Below, one piece after another: positions 32,102 through 41,300 of a stretch of 64,000 nt of DNA. This DNA comes from Xanthobacteraceae bacterium (GTDB lineage Bacteria; Pseudomonadota; Alphaproteobacteria; Rhizobiales; Xanthobacteraceae): positions 19,753 to 83,752 of the forward strand of contig JARBUD010000017.1 of assembly GCA_029239875.1 (NCBI GenBank), given 5' to 3'. A model generated the notes under the pieces. That model did not search any database. It had not been told where the DNA came from and was given only the letters and a program-made list of their open reading frames with translations. A program made the translations under genes and the position numbers. The number at the start of each line of letters is the position of its first letter. The first letter of the stretch is position 1.

Positions 32102-32761
32102 ATGCTCGACGGCCCCCGCCTCGCCCCGCGCTCGGGCAACAAGGCGACCTCGCTCGTCGTGCTGCTGCACGGCTACGGCGCCGACGGTCGCGACCTGATC
32201 GACCTCGGCGAGTATTGGGCGCCGCTGCTGCCCGACGCCGCCTTCGTCTCCCCGCACGCGCCCGAGCCGCTGGCCATCGCGCCCATCGGCCGGCAATGGT
32301 TCGGCTACACCGAGCGCGACGACCGCGAGCGCTGGACCGGCGTGCAGAGCGCCCACGCGGCGCTCGACGCCTTCCTCGACGCCGAGCTGACGCGATTGAA
32401 CCTGCCCGGCGGACGGCTCGCTCTCGTCGGCTTCAGCCAGGGCACGATGATGGCGCTGCACACCGGGCTGCGCCGCAAGGTGGCTCCCGCCGGCATCGTC
32501 GGCTTCTCCGGCATCCATGTGCTGCCGCCCGCGGCCGGCCTCCCCGCCTTCGACGCCGAGATCGTCAGCCGCCCGCCGATCCTGCTGATCCATGGCGACG
32601 CGGACGCCGTCGTGGCGCCGGACTATCTGCCCCGCGCGGTGGAGAGCCTGCAGGCGCGTGGCATCGATGTGCGCGCCCACATGACCCGCGGCCTCGGCCA
32701 CGGCATCGACCGCACCGGGCTCACGCTCGCCGGCACCTTCCTGCAGGAAGTGCTCGCCTGA
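32102..32761 (+). CDS. Carboxylesterase/phospholipase-type alpha/beta hydrolase
   Basis: The 219-residue cytosolic hydrolase of the Abhydrolase_2 family has LLHGYGADGRDLIDL as oxyanion region, Ser112 in GFSQG, Asp168 in HGDADAVV and His200 in GLGHGID. These enzymes hydrolyse short-chain esters, lysophospholipids or thioester-linked acyl groups. It follows the M23 gene by 13 bases and is probably co-transcribed with it. Confidence 0.93.
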   Translation: MLDGPRLAPRSGNKATSLVVLLHGYGADGRDLIDLGEYWAPLLPDAAFVSPHAPEPLAIAPIGRQWFGYTERDDRERWTGVQSAHAALDAFLDAELTRLNLPGGRLALVGFSQGTMMALHTGLRRKVAPAGIVGFSGIHVLPPAAGLPAFDAEIVSRPPILLIHGDADAVVAPDYLPRAVESLQARGIDVRAHMTRGLGHGIDRTGLTLAGTFLQEVLA

Positions 32762-32983
32762 GCCCTCCGGGACGCTTTCGCGCAGGCCCGGATGCATACA
32801 GGGCGCTTCACAAGATTGACACGCTAAATATAGACTATCGCCGTGCGTCGCGCGGCGCCGAGTCGCCGGGTCGACGCCCTGAGCATGTTCCGCAGAAGTC
32901 GGACGGCTGCTGCGGCGATAACATGCTCGACTTTGCAACGGGAGCCGTTTCCGCCGGGAAATGGCTCCGGCAGGGAGCGAGTG

Positions 32984-33541
32984 TTGACGGCGACATTGTC
33001 TCCGGGTGCCTGGCCTGCTCTCGTGCTCAACGCCGACTTCAGGCCGCTGAGCTACTACCCCTTGTCGGTCTGGTCCTGGCAGGACGCGATCAAGGCGGTG
33101 TTCCTCGACCGGGTGAACATCGTCGAATATTACGAGCGCCAGGTCTCCAGCGCGACCTTCCAGATGCGCCTGCCGAGCGTCGTCTCGCTCAAGACCTTCA
33201 TCCGCCCCGCGCGCCAGCCGGCCTTCACCCGCTTCAACGTCTTCCTGCGCGACCGCTTCACCTGCCAGTATTGCGACACGCGCGAGGAGCTGACCTTCGA
33301 CCACGTCATCCCGCGCTCGCGCGGCGGCCAGACCACCTGGGAGAACGTCGTCGCCGCCTGCTCGCCCTGCAACCTGCGCAAGGGCGGGCTGATGCCGGCT
33401 GAGGCGCACATGATCCCGCGCCAGCGCCCGTTCCAGCCCACCGTGTTCGACCTGCACCAGAACGGCCGCCACTTCCCGCCGAACTATTTGCACGACAGCT
33501 GGGTCGACTATCTCTACTGGGACACCGAGCTGGATCCGTAG
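32984..33541 (+). CDS. HNH endonuclease
   Basis: The 185-residue protein starts at a TTG at 32984 with GGGAG 6 bases before it; a GTG at 32981 is the alternative. The HNH core is C-x2-C (CQYCDTR), the DHVIPRSRGG strand, the ENVVAACSPCNLRKG loop with the second C-x2-C, and a family-specific N-terminus (LVLNADFRPLSYYPLSVWSW). Close relatives are found in most Hyphomicrobiales as chromosomal genes. Their cellular role is not established; they are not tied to a restriction system here. Confidence 0.88.
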   Translation: MTATLSPGAWPALVLNADFRPLSYYPLSVWSWQDAIKAVFLDRVNIVEYYERQVSSATFQMRLPSVVSLKTFIRPARQPAFTRFNVFLRDRFTCQYCDTREELTFDHVIPRSRGGQTTWENVVAACSPCNLRKGGLMPAEAHMIPRQRPFQPTVFDLHQNGRHFPPNYLHDSWVDYLYWDTELDP

Positions 33542-33560
33542 GCTCGCCGCCAAAAACAAC

Positions 33561-33691
33561 GTCATGGCCGGGCTTGGCGACGCTCGTTGCTTCAGCCGTC
33601 ATCCCGGAATTGCCGCAGGCAATATCCGGGATCGCTCTCAGGAATAGATCGGCACCCGATCCCGGCTCTCCGCTTTGCTTCGGCCGGGATG
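33561..33691. repeat. Partial family B unit next to a 93-base inverted-repeat element
   Basis: A truncated family B unit lies at 33561-33580. It is followed by an element bounded by GTCATCCCGG (33599-33608) and CCGGGATGAC (33682-33691), with further internal inverted stretches (GATCCCGG and CCGGGATC-like). It lies between the convergent HNH and dsbB genes. Similar GTCATCCCGG elements are common as small interspersed repeats in alphaproteobacteria. Confidence 0.75.
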
Positions 33692-33701
33692 ACGCCTCTG
33701 C

Positions 33702-34232
33702 TTAGTCTCGCGCGACCGCGCCCCACATCGCCACCACCGTCAGCGCGCTGCCGATGAAGGCGTTGTAGCCGGCGAGCGACAGGCCGAAGAGCCGCCACGG
33801 CGCCTCGTCGCAGCGCACTACCCGCGCCTGCTGCAATCCTTCCAGCAGATTGCCGCCGCCCACCGCCGGCCCGGTGCCCGAGCAGGCGGTCGGCCCGACC
33901 CAGAAGCCCCATTCGATGCCCGCGTGATAGACGGCGAGGAAGGCGCTGAGCGCCATCAGCGCCCCGGCGAGCCCGAGCGCCACGCGCGCCAGCCCGGCCT
34001 TGCCGCCCACCACGCAGACCATGGCGATGAGCGCGATCGGCACGCCGATGTAATAGGGGACGCGCTGCTCCAGGCAGAGCGGGCACGGCGCGAGGCCGAC
34101 CACCAGCTGGAAGTACCACGCACCGGCCAGCGCCCCGGCAGCACCGACGGCGACGATGAGCGCGCTGATGATCTGGCGCGTGCGCACGGCGGCGCTCGAG
34201 GTCGCGCGGGAGGCGGAGGGCGTGTCGGTCAT
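33702..34232 (-). CDS. dsbB: Disulfide bond formation protein DsbB
   Basis: This inner-membrane quinone reductase reoxidises DsbA. In the 176-residue product four membrane helices are seen. The first periplasmic loop carries Cys50/Cys53 in APCPLCLEQR, the second Cys117 (TACSG) and Cys141 (VRCDEAPWR). The pattern WYFQLVVGLAPCPLC is the alphaproteobacterial form. No dsbA is adjacent. Confidence 0.93.
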   Translation of the reverse strand: MTDTPSASRATSSAAVRTRQIISALIVAVGAAGALAGAWYFQLVVGLAPCPLCLEQRVPYYIGVPIALIAMVCVVGGKAGLARVALGLAGALMALSAFLAVYHAGIEWGFWVGPTACSGTGPAVGGGNLLEGLQQARVVRCDEAPWRLFGLSLAGYNAFIGSALTVVAMWGAVARD

Positions 34233-34349
34233 GCGGGCACCAGAACGGTTGGCTTCGCACCAACAACTAGCCCGTTGCCCGCCCGGCGCAAATGGGGCCG
34301 AACATCACGTCTCAATCACGCTCATGCGATTTCGCGAGATTGAAGCGTC

Positions 34350-34465
34350 AGCGTGCTTTGAGGCTCGGGCTATGCCCGAGCACCTCAGCATGAGGAACCT
34401 TGGTTGAATCTCCCGGGACCATCTCATCCTGAGGCGCGAGCGTAGCGAGCCTCGAAGGATGCTCA
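34350..34465. repeat. Palindromic repeat doublet, family A copy 4
   Basis: Two units lie at about 34352-34394 (inner stem CTCGGGC / GCCCGAG) and 34422-34463 (CATCCTGAGG, inner GCGAGCG-type stem, CCTCGAAGGATG). This copy lies between two genes of the same strand, unlike the other five. Confidence 0.8.
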
Positions 34466-34480
34466 TCTCCTCGACGCCGC

Positions 34481-35317
34481 TCACTCCGCCAGCGCGAAGC
34501 GCAGAGCCCGCGCCATCGCCGCCGGGAGGATGGAGGCGTGTTCCTCGCCCGGCATGATCTCGAACTGCACCCGCGCGCCCGGCCAGGCCGTCCGCACCCG
34601 GTCGGAGAAGCCGCGCGCCCGGTCGACCATCGCCCGGCGGGCGCGGCGGGCCGCCATCTCCGCCGCCTCCGGCCGCGCCGCCTGCCAAGGCGAGAGCGCC
34701 TGCTCCCACTCCCCGACCATGATCGCCAGCCGTCGCCCGGCACCGTCCGCCCGCGCCAGCCCCTCGACCAGCCGTGTCTCGTCCCACCAGATGGAGGGGC
34801 TGACGGCGACATGGGTACGGAAGCTGCCGGGATCGCGCGCCAGCACGTCGAGCACGAACCAGCCCGCCAGCGAATGGCCGAACAGGGTCTGGTTGGCGGC
34901 ATCGACCGGCACCTCCCGCGCGATACGGGGCTTCAGCGTGTGCTCGATGAAGGCGAGGAAGGCGTCGCGCCCACCGATAGCGCGCGCGTCCCGCTCCGCC
35001 TCTTCCGTCCCCGGCCCGGCGGTGTAGTCGAAGGTCCGCCGCACCCGCTGGTCCTCGCCCTCGGGATAGCCGATGCCGACGATCACCGCCGGCGCGATGC
35101 CGGTCGCCTGCGGCCGCACCGCGCCGCGGCGCATCACCTCGACGAAGGTGGCGAAGCCCGCATTCGCATCCAGCATGGTGACCACCGGAAACCCGCCCGG
35201 CGGCGGCTCGCCCTGCGGCCGCGCGAGGAAGATGCGCCACGGGCGCCCGCCGTCTTCGGGCGCGAGGTCGAACCATTCGGCGTCGGCCAGGGTAACGGGG
35301 TTCGTGACGGGGTTCAT
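34481..35317 (-). CDS. Siderophore esterase-like alpha/beta hydrolase (IroE/Fes type)
   Basis: The 278-residue product starts at the ATG at 35317; longer open frames upstream translate only repeat family B. Family features are VVTMLDANAGFATF, nucleophile Ser149 in FGHSLAGWF, SPSIWWDE (173-180) and His260 in PGEEHASI. This is the COG2819 group, which includes IroE and the catalytic half of Fes that cut the trilactone of enterobactin-type siderophores. Divergent placement beside the siderophore permease supports that role: hydrolysis of ferric or apo siderophore. No signal peptide is seen, so action is probably cytoplasmic, as for Fes. The substrate is inferred from context. Confidence 0.8.
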   Translation of the reverse strand: MNPVTNPVTLADAEWFDLAPEDGGRPWRIFLARPQGEPPPGGFPVVTMLDANAGFATFVEVMRRGAVRPQATGIAPAVIVGIGYPEGEDQRVRRTFDYTAGPGTEEAERDARAIGGRDAFLAFIEHTLKPRIAREVPVDAANQTLFGHSLAGWFVLDVLARDPGSFRTHVAVSPSIWWDETRLVEGLARADGAGRRLAIMVGEWEQALSPWQAARPEAAEMAARRARRAMVDRARGFSDRVRTAWPGARVQFEIMPGEEHASILPAAMARALRFALAE

Positions 35318-35376
35318 CGGCTCGGGTCGCGGCGGGAAACGAAAGCTTCGGGCGGATCGACAGGCAGGCAGATGCA

Positions 35377-35473
35377 CGTCATGGCCGGGCTTGGCCCGGC
35401 CATCCACGTCTTTGCCCCAATAAAGTGCCGCCGCCAAGGCGTGGATGCCCGGGCCAAGCCCGGGCATGACGGT
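35377..35473. repeat. Palindromic repeat doublet, family B copy 2
   Basis: Two inverted units lie at 35377-35410 (GTCATGGCCGGGCTTGGCCC...) and 35440-35473 (...GGGCCAAGCCCGGGCATGAC). They lie in the divergent region between the esterase and permease genes. Translated on the minus strand they give a spurious peptide run (VMPGLGPGIHAL and VDGRAKPGHD). Confidence 0.85.
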
Positions 35474-35543
35474 GTTGATGCGGTACAGGCCAGCGGACGG
35501 CCGCGGCCCGACGATGCGCGCCACGAAAAATGGAAAGACTCTA

Positions 35544-35576
35544 AGGAATTTCCTCACGCCGACAGGCGCTTGACCC
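35544..35576 (+). promoter_or_regulatory. Candidate operator and -35 upstream of the siderophore permease
   Basis: The palindrome AGGAA-T-TTCCT at 35544-35554 lies inside an AT-richer pocket (AGACTCTAAGGAATTTCCTC), followed by TTGACC at about 35570, 36 bases before the GTG start. It could bind an iron regulator, but it does not match the Irr or RirA consensus clearly enough to name one. Confidence 0.25.
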
Positions 35577-35605
35577 CTCCTCCGGGCTCATGCAGAACCC
35601 TTGCC

Positions 35606-36661
35606 GTGAGCGAGCTTTCCCCCCACACGCAGCAACTCTCGGCCTATGCGAGGCTGGTGCGCCGGCGCGTGCTCATCGTCGCCGGGCTCGGCGCGCTGAT
35701 GCTGGTGGCGATGCTGTTCGACATCGCCACCGGGCCGTCGAACCTGCCGCTCGCCGACGTGATCTCCGGCATCCTCTCGCCCTCCTCGCTCGACGCGCCC
35801 GCGCGGGTGATCATCTGGGAGGTGCGCCTGCCCTATGCGCTTATGGCGGTGCTGGTCGGCGCCGCGCTGGCGCTGGCCGGGGCGGAGATGCAGACCATCC
35901 TCAACAATCCCCTGGCGAGCCCCTTCACGCTCGGCGTCTCCTCCGCCGCCGCCTTCGGCGCGGCGCTCGCACTGGTGCTCGGGATGAGCCTGCCCTTCAT
36001 CCCCACCGACTGGAACCTGCCGGCCTTCGCCTTCCTCTTCGCCTTCGCCTCGGTGCTGCTGCTCCAGGCCATGGCGCGGCTGCGCGGCACGGGGGTAGAG
36101 ACGCTGGTGCTGTTCGGCATCGCGCTGGTCTTCACCTTCAACGCGCTGGTGGCGCTGGTGCAGTATGTCGCCAGCCAGGAAGCCTTGCAGCAGCTCGTCT
36201 TCTGGAGCATGGGCAGCCTCGCCCGCTCGACCTGGGCCAAGCTCGGCGTGCTCGGCCTAGTGACACTCATCGTCGTGCCGTTCTCGCTCAAAGCCTCCTG
36301 GCGGATGACGGCGCTGCGGCTCGGCGAGGACCGCGCGCGCTCCTTCGGCATCTCGGTGGCACGGCTGCGCTTCTTCTCGCTGCTGCGGGTCAGCCTGCTC
36401 GCCGCCACCTCGGTCGCCTTCGTCGGTACCATCGGCTTCATCGGGCTGGTGGCGCCGCACATCGCCCGGCTGCTGGTCGGCGAGGACCACCGCTTCTTCC
36501 TGCCGGGCAGCATGCTGGCGGGGGCGGTGATCATGTCACTCGCCTCGGTCGCCTCGAAGACCATCGTGCCCGGCGCGCTGTTGCCCGTGGGCATCGTCAC
36601 CTCACTGATCGGCGTGCCCTTCTTCATCGCCCTCATCTTCTCCCGGCGCGAGCGGCTGTGA
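35606..36661 (+). CDS. FecCD-type ABC transporter permease for ferric siderophore
   Basis: The 351-residue inner-membrane permease is read from GTG at 35606. Family signatures are VRLPYALMAVLVGAALALAG, NNPLASPFTLGVSSAAAFGA, the coupling region GEDRARSFGISV and FVGTIGFIGLVAPHIARLLVGEDHR. Ten membrane helices are expected. No clear Shine-Dalgarno was seen before the GTG, so the exact start is uncertain. The stop overlaps the ATPase start (TGATG), showing translational coupling. Only one permease gene is present, so it must act as a homodimer. Confidence 0.9.
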   Translation: MSELSPHTQQLSAYARLVRRRVLIVAGLGALMLVAMLFDIATGPSNLPLADVISGILSPSSLDAPARVIIWEVRLPYALMAVLVGAALALAGAEMQTILNNPLASPFTLGVSSAAAFGAALALVLGMSLPFIPTDWNLPAFAFLFAFASVLLLQAMARLRGTGVETLVLFGIALVFTFNALVALVQYVASQEALQQLVFWSMGSLARSTWAKLGVLGLVTLIVVPFSLKASWRMTALRLGEDRARSFGISVARLRFFSLLRVSLLAATSVAFVGTIGFIGLVAPHIARLLVGEDHRFFLPGSMLAGAVIMSLASVASKTIVPGALLPVGIVTSLIGVPFFIALIFSRRERL

Positions 36662-37443
36662 TGGGCACGCCCCAGCTCTCCATCGACGGGCTGTCGGTCG
36701 GCTACGGCCGGCGGAAGATCATCGAGAATCTCTCGCTTCCCGCCATTTCCGGCGGCGCGGTGACGGCGCTGATCGGCCCCAACGCCGCCGGCAAGACCAC
36801 GCTCTTGCGTGCCCTCGCCGGCCTCGTGCCGGCCAAGGGATCGATCCGCCTCGACGACACCGAGCTCACCGCGCTCTCCGTCGCCGGCCATGCTCGCCAC
36901 GTCACCTACATGCCGCAGGCGCTGCCGCAGCGCGTGGCGCTCACCGTGTTCGAGGCGACGCTCTCGGCGCTGATGTCGGCGCGCGCCGACGCCATCTCCA
37001 CCGCCGAAGCCCACGAGCGCGCGCTGCATGCGCTGGACCGGCTCGGCATCGCCGACCTCGCCTTGCGCGGGCTGGATGAGCTGTCCGGCGGCCAGCGCCA
37101 GCTCGCCAGCCTCGCCCAGTCCATCGTGCGCGAGCCGACCGTGCTGCTGCTCGACGAGCCGACCAGCGCGCTGGACATCCACCACCAGCTGCGCGTCATG
37201 CAGCTCGTGGCCGAGCTGGCGCGCGAGCGCGGCATCATCGTCGTCATCGTGCTGCACGACATCGCCCAGGCCGCCCGCTACGCCCAGCGCATCGTGCTGC
37301 TGGAACAGGGCACCATCGCCGCCGACGGCTCGCCGGACGCGGCGATCACCCCGGCGACGCTGGCGCGGGTCTACAAGGTCGAGGCGCGCGTGGAGCGCTG
37401 CTCGCACGGGACCTTGCAGGTGATCGTGGATCGGGCTGTGTAG
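36661..37443 (+). CDS. ABC transporter ATP-binding protein for ferric siderophore
   Basis: The 260-residue ATPase has Walker A GPNAAGKTTL, Q-loop YMPQALPQ, signature LSGGQRQLASLAQ, Walker B VLLLDEPTSALD and the switch histidine in VLHDIAQAARYA. This matches the FepC/FhuC group that powers siderophore uptake. It is coupled to the upstream permease and ends close to entA, which converges on it. The substrate-binding protein is encoded at the far end of the locus (47378-48511). Confidence 0.93.
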   Translation: MGTPQLSIDGLSVGYGRRKIIENLSLPAISGGAVTALIGPNAAGKTTLLRALAGLVPAKGSIRLDDTELTALSVAGHARHVTYMPQALPQRVALTVFEATLSALMSARADAISTAEAHERALHALDRLGIADLALRGLDELSGGQRQLASLAQSIVREPTVLLLDEPTSALDIHHQLRVMQLVAELARERGIIVVIVLHDIAQAARYAQRIVLLEQGTIAADGSPDAAITPATLARVYKVEARVERCSHGTLQVIVDRAV

Positions 37444-37467
37444 ATTTCCCGTCCTTCCACCAAAACA

Positions 37468-37577
37468 ACCTCATCCTGAGGTGCGAGCGCAGCGAGCCTC
37501 GAAGGATGCTCGCCTTGGCGCACCCGGATGAGCATCCTTCGAGGCCCGGCGAAACGCCGGGCACCTCAGGATGACGA
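37468..37577. repeat. Palindromic repeat doublet, family A copy 5
   Basis: Two units lie at 37471-37511 (CATCCTGAGG, inner TGCGAGC / GCGAGCC, CCTCGAAGGATG) and 37529-37576 (GCATCCTTCGAGG, inner CCCGGC / GCCGGG, CACCTCAGGATGAC), between the convergent ATPase and entA genes. Confidence 0.85.
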
Positions 37578-37600
37578 TATTCCCCCAAGTAGGCGCGGGA

Positions 37601-38377
37601 TCAACCCCGCATCGTGGCACCGCCGTCGACATAGAGGTCGGCCATGGTGATATGCCCGGCGCGCTCCGACAGCAGGAACACCACCGCATCCGCCACGTCG
37701 TCCGGCGTCGCCAGCTTGGCGAGCGGGATGCCGGTCTTGAAGGTCTCGAGCGAGCCGGCGATCACGCGCGCCGCGCCGCCTGCATCCGCCCACATACCGG
37801 TCTGCATCGGGGTGAGCGTCGAGCCGGGGGCCACGATGTTGCAGCGAATGCCGTGCGGCGCCAGCTCCAGCCCGAGGCAGCGGGTGAACATGGTCGCCGC
37901 CGCCTTGGACGCCGCATAGGCCGCCATGGCTTGGCGCGGAATGCCGGCGGCATTCGACGACACCGTGACGATGGCCCCGCGCGCCCGCTCCTGCATCGCC
38001 CGCGCCACCGCCCGCGAGACGCGGAACACGCCCGCGGCATTGATGTCGAGTACGCGCTCCCATTCATGGTCGGAGAGGCTGACGACCGGCTCGTAGGACA
38101 ATACGCCCGCGACATTGGCCAGCAGGTCGATGGGGCCGATGTCCCGCTCCACGCGCGCGACCAGCGTATCCACCGCCTCGGTCGAGCGCACGTCGAGCAG
38201 CGCCGCATGGACCTTGCCGCCGAGCTCTCCGGCAAGCCGCGTCACCGCCGCCTCCTCGATATCGGTCGCCAACACCGTCGCGCCTTCGAGGTGAAGCTGG
38301 CGCACCACCGCGGCGCCGATGCCGCCCGCGGCTCCCGTCACCAGCGCGACCTTGCCGCTCAGACCGCTGTCGCGCAT
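37601..38377 (-). CDS. entA: 2,3-dihydro-2,3-dihydroxybenzoate dehydrogenase
   Basis: This short-chain dehydrogenase is the last step to 2,3-dihydroxybenzoate. The 258-residue product has the NAD loop TGAAGGIG (14-21), NVAG (88-91), the catalytic serine at 140/141 ([10 protein letters not shown]) and Y154-x3-K158 (YAASK). TDIEE at the end of beta-2 marks NAD preference. As a family alone it could be another SDR. The EntA assignment rests on its position as the terminal gene of the entC-E-B-F operon, overlapping entF by 19 bases. Its presence shows that the acid made is 2,3-dihydroxybenzoate rather than salicylate. Confidence 0.9.
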   Translation of the reverse strand: MRDSGLSGKVALVTGAAGGIGAAVVRQLHLEGATVLATDIEEAAVTRLAGELGGKVHAALLDVRSTEAVDTLVARVERDIGPIDLLANVAGVLSYEPVVSLSDHEWERVLDINAAGVFRVSRAVARAMQERARGAIVTVSSNAAGIPRQAMAAYAASKAAATMFTRCLGLELAPHGIRCNIVAPGSTLTPMQTGMWADAGGAARVIAGSLETFKTGIPLAKLATPDDVADAVVFLLSERAGHITMADLYVDGGATMRG

Positions 38378-41300
38378 GAGGCGCTCTCCTTTTCATGTGC
38401 CGCCAGCGCCCGCGCCAGCACCGGGGCGATAGCCTGCGACGCCTCCGGCCCGGTGAGGAAGGCGTGCAGCGAGGCGATGTCGGTCACCTCGATATCCGCA
38501 ACATAGGGTCGCCACTGGCCGGGGTGCAGGTCGCGACCCTGATGGTCGAGCGCGGCGCGGAAATAGGTGACCGCGCCGTCATAGAAACGGTGGAAATGCC
38601 CGCGCACCAGCGCGCTGTTGCCGGAGACGACGCGTACCACGCCATCGAGTGCGGCATCGGGCAGAAGGCCGAGCGGGCTGTCGGAGGCGCGCAGGAAAGC
38701 CAGCACCGACTTGCGGTTCAAGGCGAGGGCCGGCAGGCGGTCGGGATCGTGGCCGGCAATGGCGATCAGCGCCTTCAGCGCGGCGCCCTCGTCCGGCTCC
38801 GGCTCGGCGCGCCAGCAATCGGCGGGGTAGGAATCGAGCATCGCCACCACGCCGACCTCGGCGCCAATCTCCTTCAGCCGCACCGCCATCGCCTGGGCGA
38901 TGATGCCGCCCACCGACCAGCCGACGAGATGGTACGGCCCTTCCGAGCGGATGGCGCGGATGCGCGCGACATAGTCGGCGGCGAGCGCTTCCATGCTTTG
39001 CGGCGTCGGCACGTCGGGTGACAGCGCGGGGGCCTGGACGCCATAGACGGTGCGACGGGGCGAGAGCGCGCGCGCCAACCGCCCGTAACACCAGGAGATG
39101 CCGCCGGCCGGATGGATGGCGAAGAGTGGGGGAAGGGTCGGATCGCCTTCCACCAGCGCGATGATCGGCCCGAGGCCGGTGTCGCGGTCCGGTTCCTCGG
39201 CGTCGATCAGCCGGGCGAAGCCGGCAAGCGTCGGCTGGGCGAACAGCGCCCCGAGGCCGGGATCGCGGCTCCACTCCTCGCGCACGCGCAAAAGCAGCGC
39301 GACGGCGGCGAGCGAATCCCCGCCGAGCGAGAAGAAATCGTCCTCGGCATGGACCGGCGACGTCAGGCCGAGCTGCTCGGCGAAGAGTTCGGCGAGGCGT
39401 CGCTCGGTCGCCGTCTCCGGCGGGCGCGAGCCGGTGCCGGCGAAATCCGGGGCCGGCAGCGCGGCACGGTCGAGCTTGCCATTGGCGTTAACGGGGAGCG
39501 CATCCAGCGCGACGAAGGCGGCCGGCGCCATATAGTCGGGAACGCGGGCGGCCACGTGGGCCTTCAGCGCGGAAAGGTCGGCGCCCGGCTCGGGCACGAC
39601 ATAGGCGACGACGCGCTTCGTTCCCGCATCCTCGCGGGCGATGATTCCGGCCTGGCGCACGAGACCGGAGGCCATCACCGCCGCCTCGATCTCGCCGAGT
39701 TCGATGCGCAGGCCACGGATCTTCACCTGATGGTCGGAGCGGCCGAGGAACACCACCGCCCCGTCCGGTCGCCACAGCGCGAGGTCACCGGTGGCGTAGA
39801 TGCGCTCCCCCGGCCGGAACGGGTCGGGCAGGAAACGCTCCTGCGTCAGGTCCGGCCGGCCCAGATAGCCCCGCGCCAGCTGCACGCCACCGAGATAGAG
39901 ATGACCCGGCACATTCGGCGGCTGCGGCCGGCCCTTCCCGTCCAGCACATAGAGCCGGGTGTTCCACACGGGCAAGCCGATGGGCACGGGCAGCGAATCA
40001 TCGTCCGGCCCCGCCGGCCAGAAGCTGACATCCACCGCCGCTTCGGTCGGTCCGTAGAGATTGTGCAGCTCGGCCGAGACCGTGCGGTGGAAGCGGTCGC
40101 GCAGGTCGGCCGGCAGCTCCTCGCCGGAACAGAAGATTCGGGCCAGCGCGAGCCCCTTCACGCTCGGCTCGGCGAGGAAGGCGGCGAGCATGGAGGGCAC
40201 GAAATGCGCGGTGGTGACGCCCTCCTCGCGGATGATCCGCGCCAGCGCCACCGGATCGCGATGCGCCTCGGGCGGGGCGACGACAAGGCAGGCGCCGGAG
40301 ATGAAGGGTAGGAAGAACTCCCACACCGAGACGTCGAAGGTGGCGGGCGTCTTCTGGAGGATGCGGTCGGCGGACGAGAAGCCGTAGTGGTCGCGCATCC
40401 AGACGAGCCGGTTGACGATGGCCCGGTGCTCGATGACCACGCCCTTCGGCTCGCCGGTCGAGCCAGAGGTGTAGATGACATAGGCCGCGTCTCCCGGCTT
40501 GGGCGGGGGAAGCGTCTCCCCTATAGGTTCGGCACGCCAGTGATGCGGGCCAAGCACCTCCGCTTTGCCGGCAAAGCGATGTGCGTCTTCCTCCTGCGCC
40601 AGCACTAGGATTGGTTTCGCCGAAGCGAGGATGCGCGCGATCCGCGCGTCGGGCTGCGCGAGGTCGAGCGGCAGATAGGCGGCGCCGGCGCGCAATATGG
40701 CGATCAGAGCGACCACCAGCTCGAAGGAACGCGGCAGGGCGACGGCGACGATCCGGTCCGGGCCGGCCCCGACCGCGCGAAGGTGCTCGGCCAGCGCCCG
40801 GCTGCGCGAATCGAGCGTCGCATAGTCCATGGTCGCGCCGTTAAAGCGCAGCGCCGGCGCGTCCGGCGTCGCGCGGAACATCTCCTCGATCAGCGCGGCG
40901 AGCGTGGTGTCCGGCAGCGGATGGTCGGTGGCGTTCAGCGCGAACAGATGGCGTTCCGCCTCCTCGGGCGTCGCGGTCGGCACCTCGTCGAGCGTCTCCG
41001 CCACGCTCGCCGCCTCGATGAAATGCTTCAGCCGCGCGGCATGCGCCTCGACCGCGCCGATGTCGTAGAGGTCCGGGTTGGCGTCGACCTCCAGCCGCAG
41101 CCCGTCCGCGCCGTGCAGGCGGAAGGTGAAGGTGATGTCCTCCACCGGCCCGGTGGAGAGCACCTCAAGCCGGCTTTCCAGCCCGTGGAATCGCGGCGTC
41201 TCGTCGAAGGGCAGCAAATTGACCAGCGGCCCGTGCAGCCGGCGCTGGCCGCCGATCAGCTTGAGGTCGCGGCGCAGCTGCTCGGAGCGGTAGCGCCCGT

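Noticed and set aside
32816..32821. TTGACA before the HNH gene as a -35 element
   Set aside because: No acceptable -10 lies at 16-18 bases; left out as a feature.
32984..33541. HNH nuclease as part of a defence or restriction system
   Set aside because: No methylase, specificity or other defence gene is nearby, and close relatives are core chromosomal genes.
34538..35605. Long plus-strand extension in frame with the permease gene
   Set aside because: It runs antisense through the esterase gene and through the repeats; conserved permease sequence begins only after 35606.
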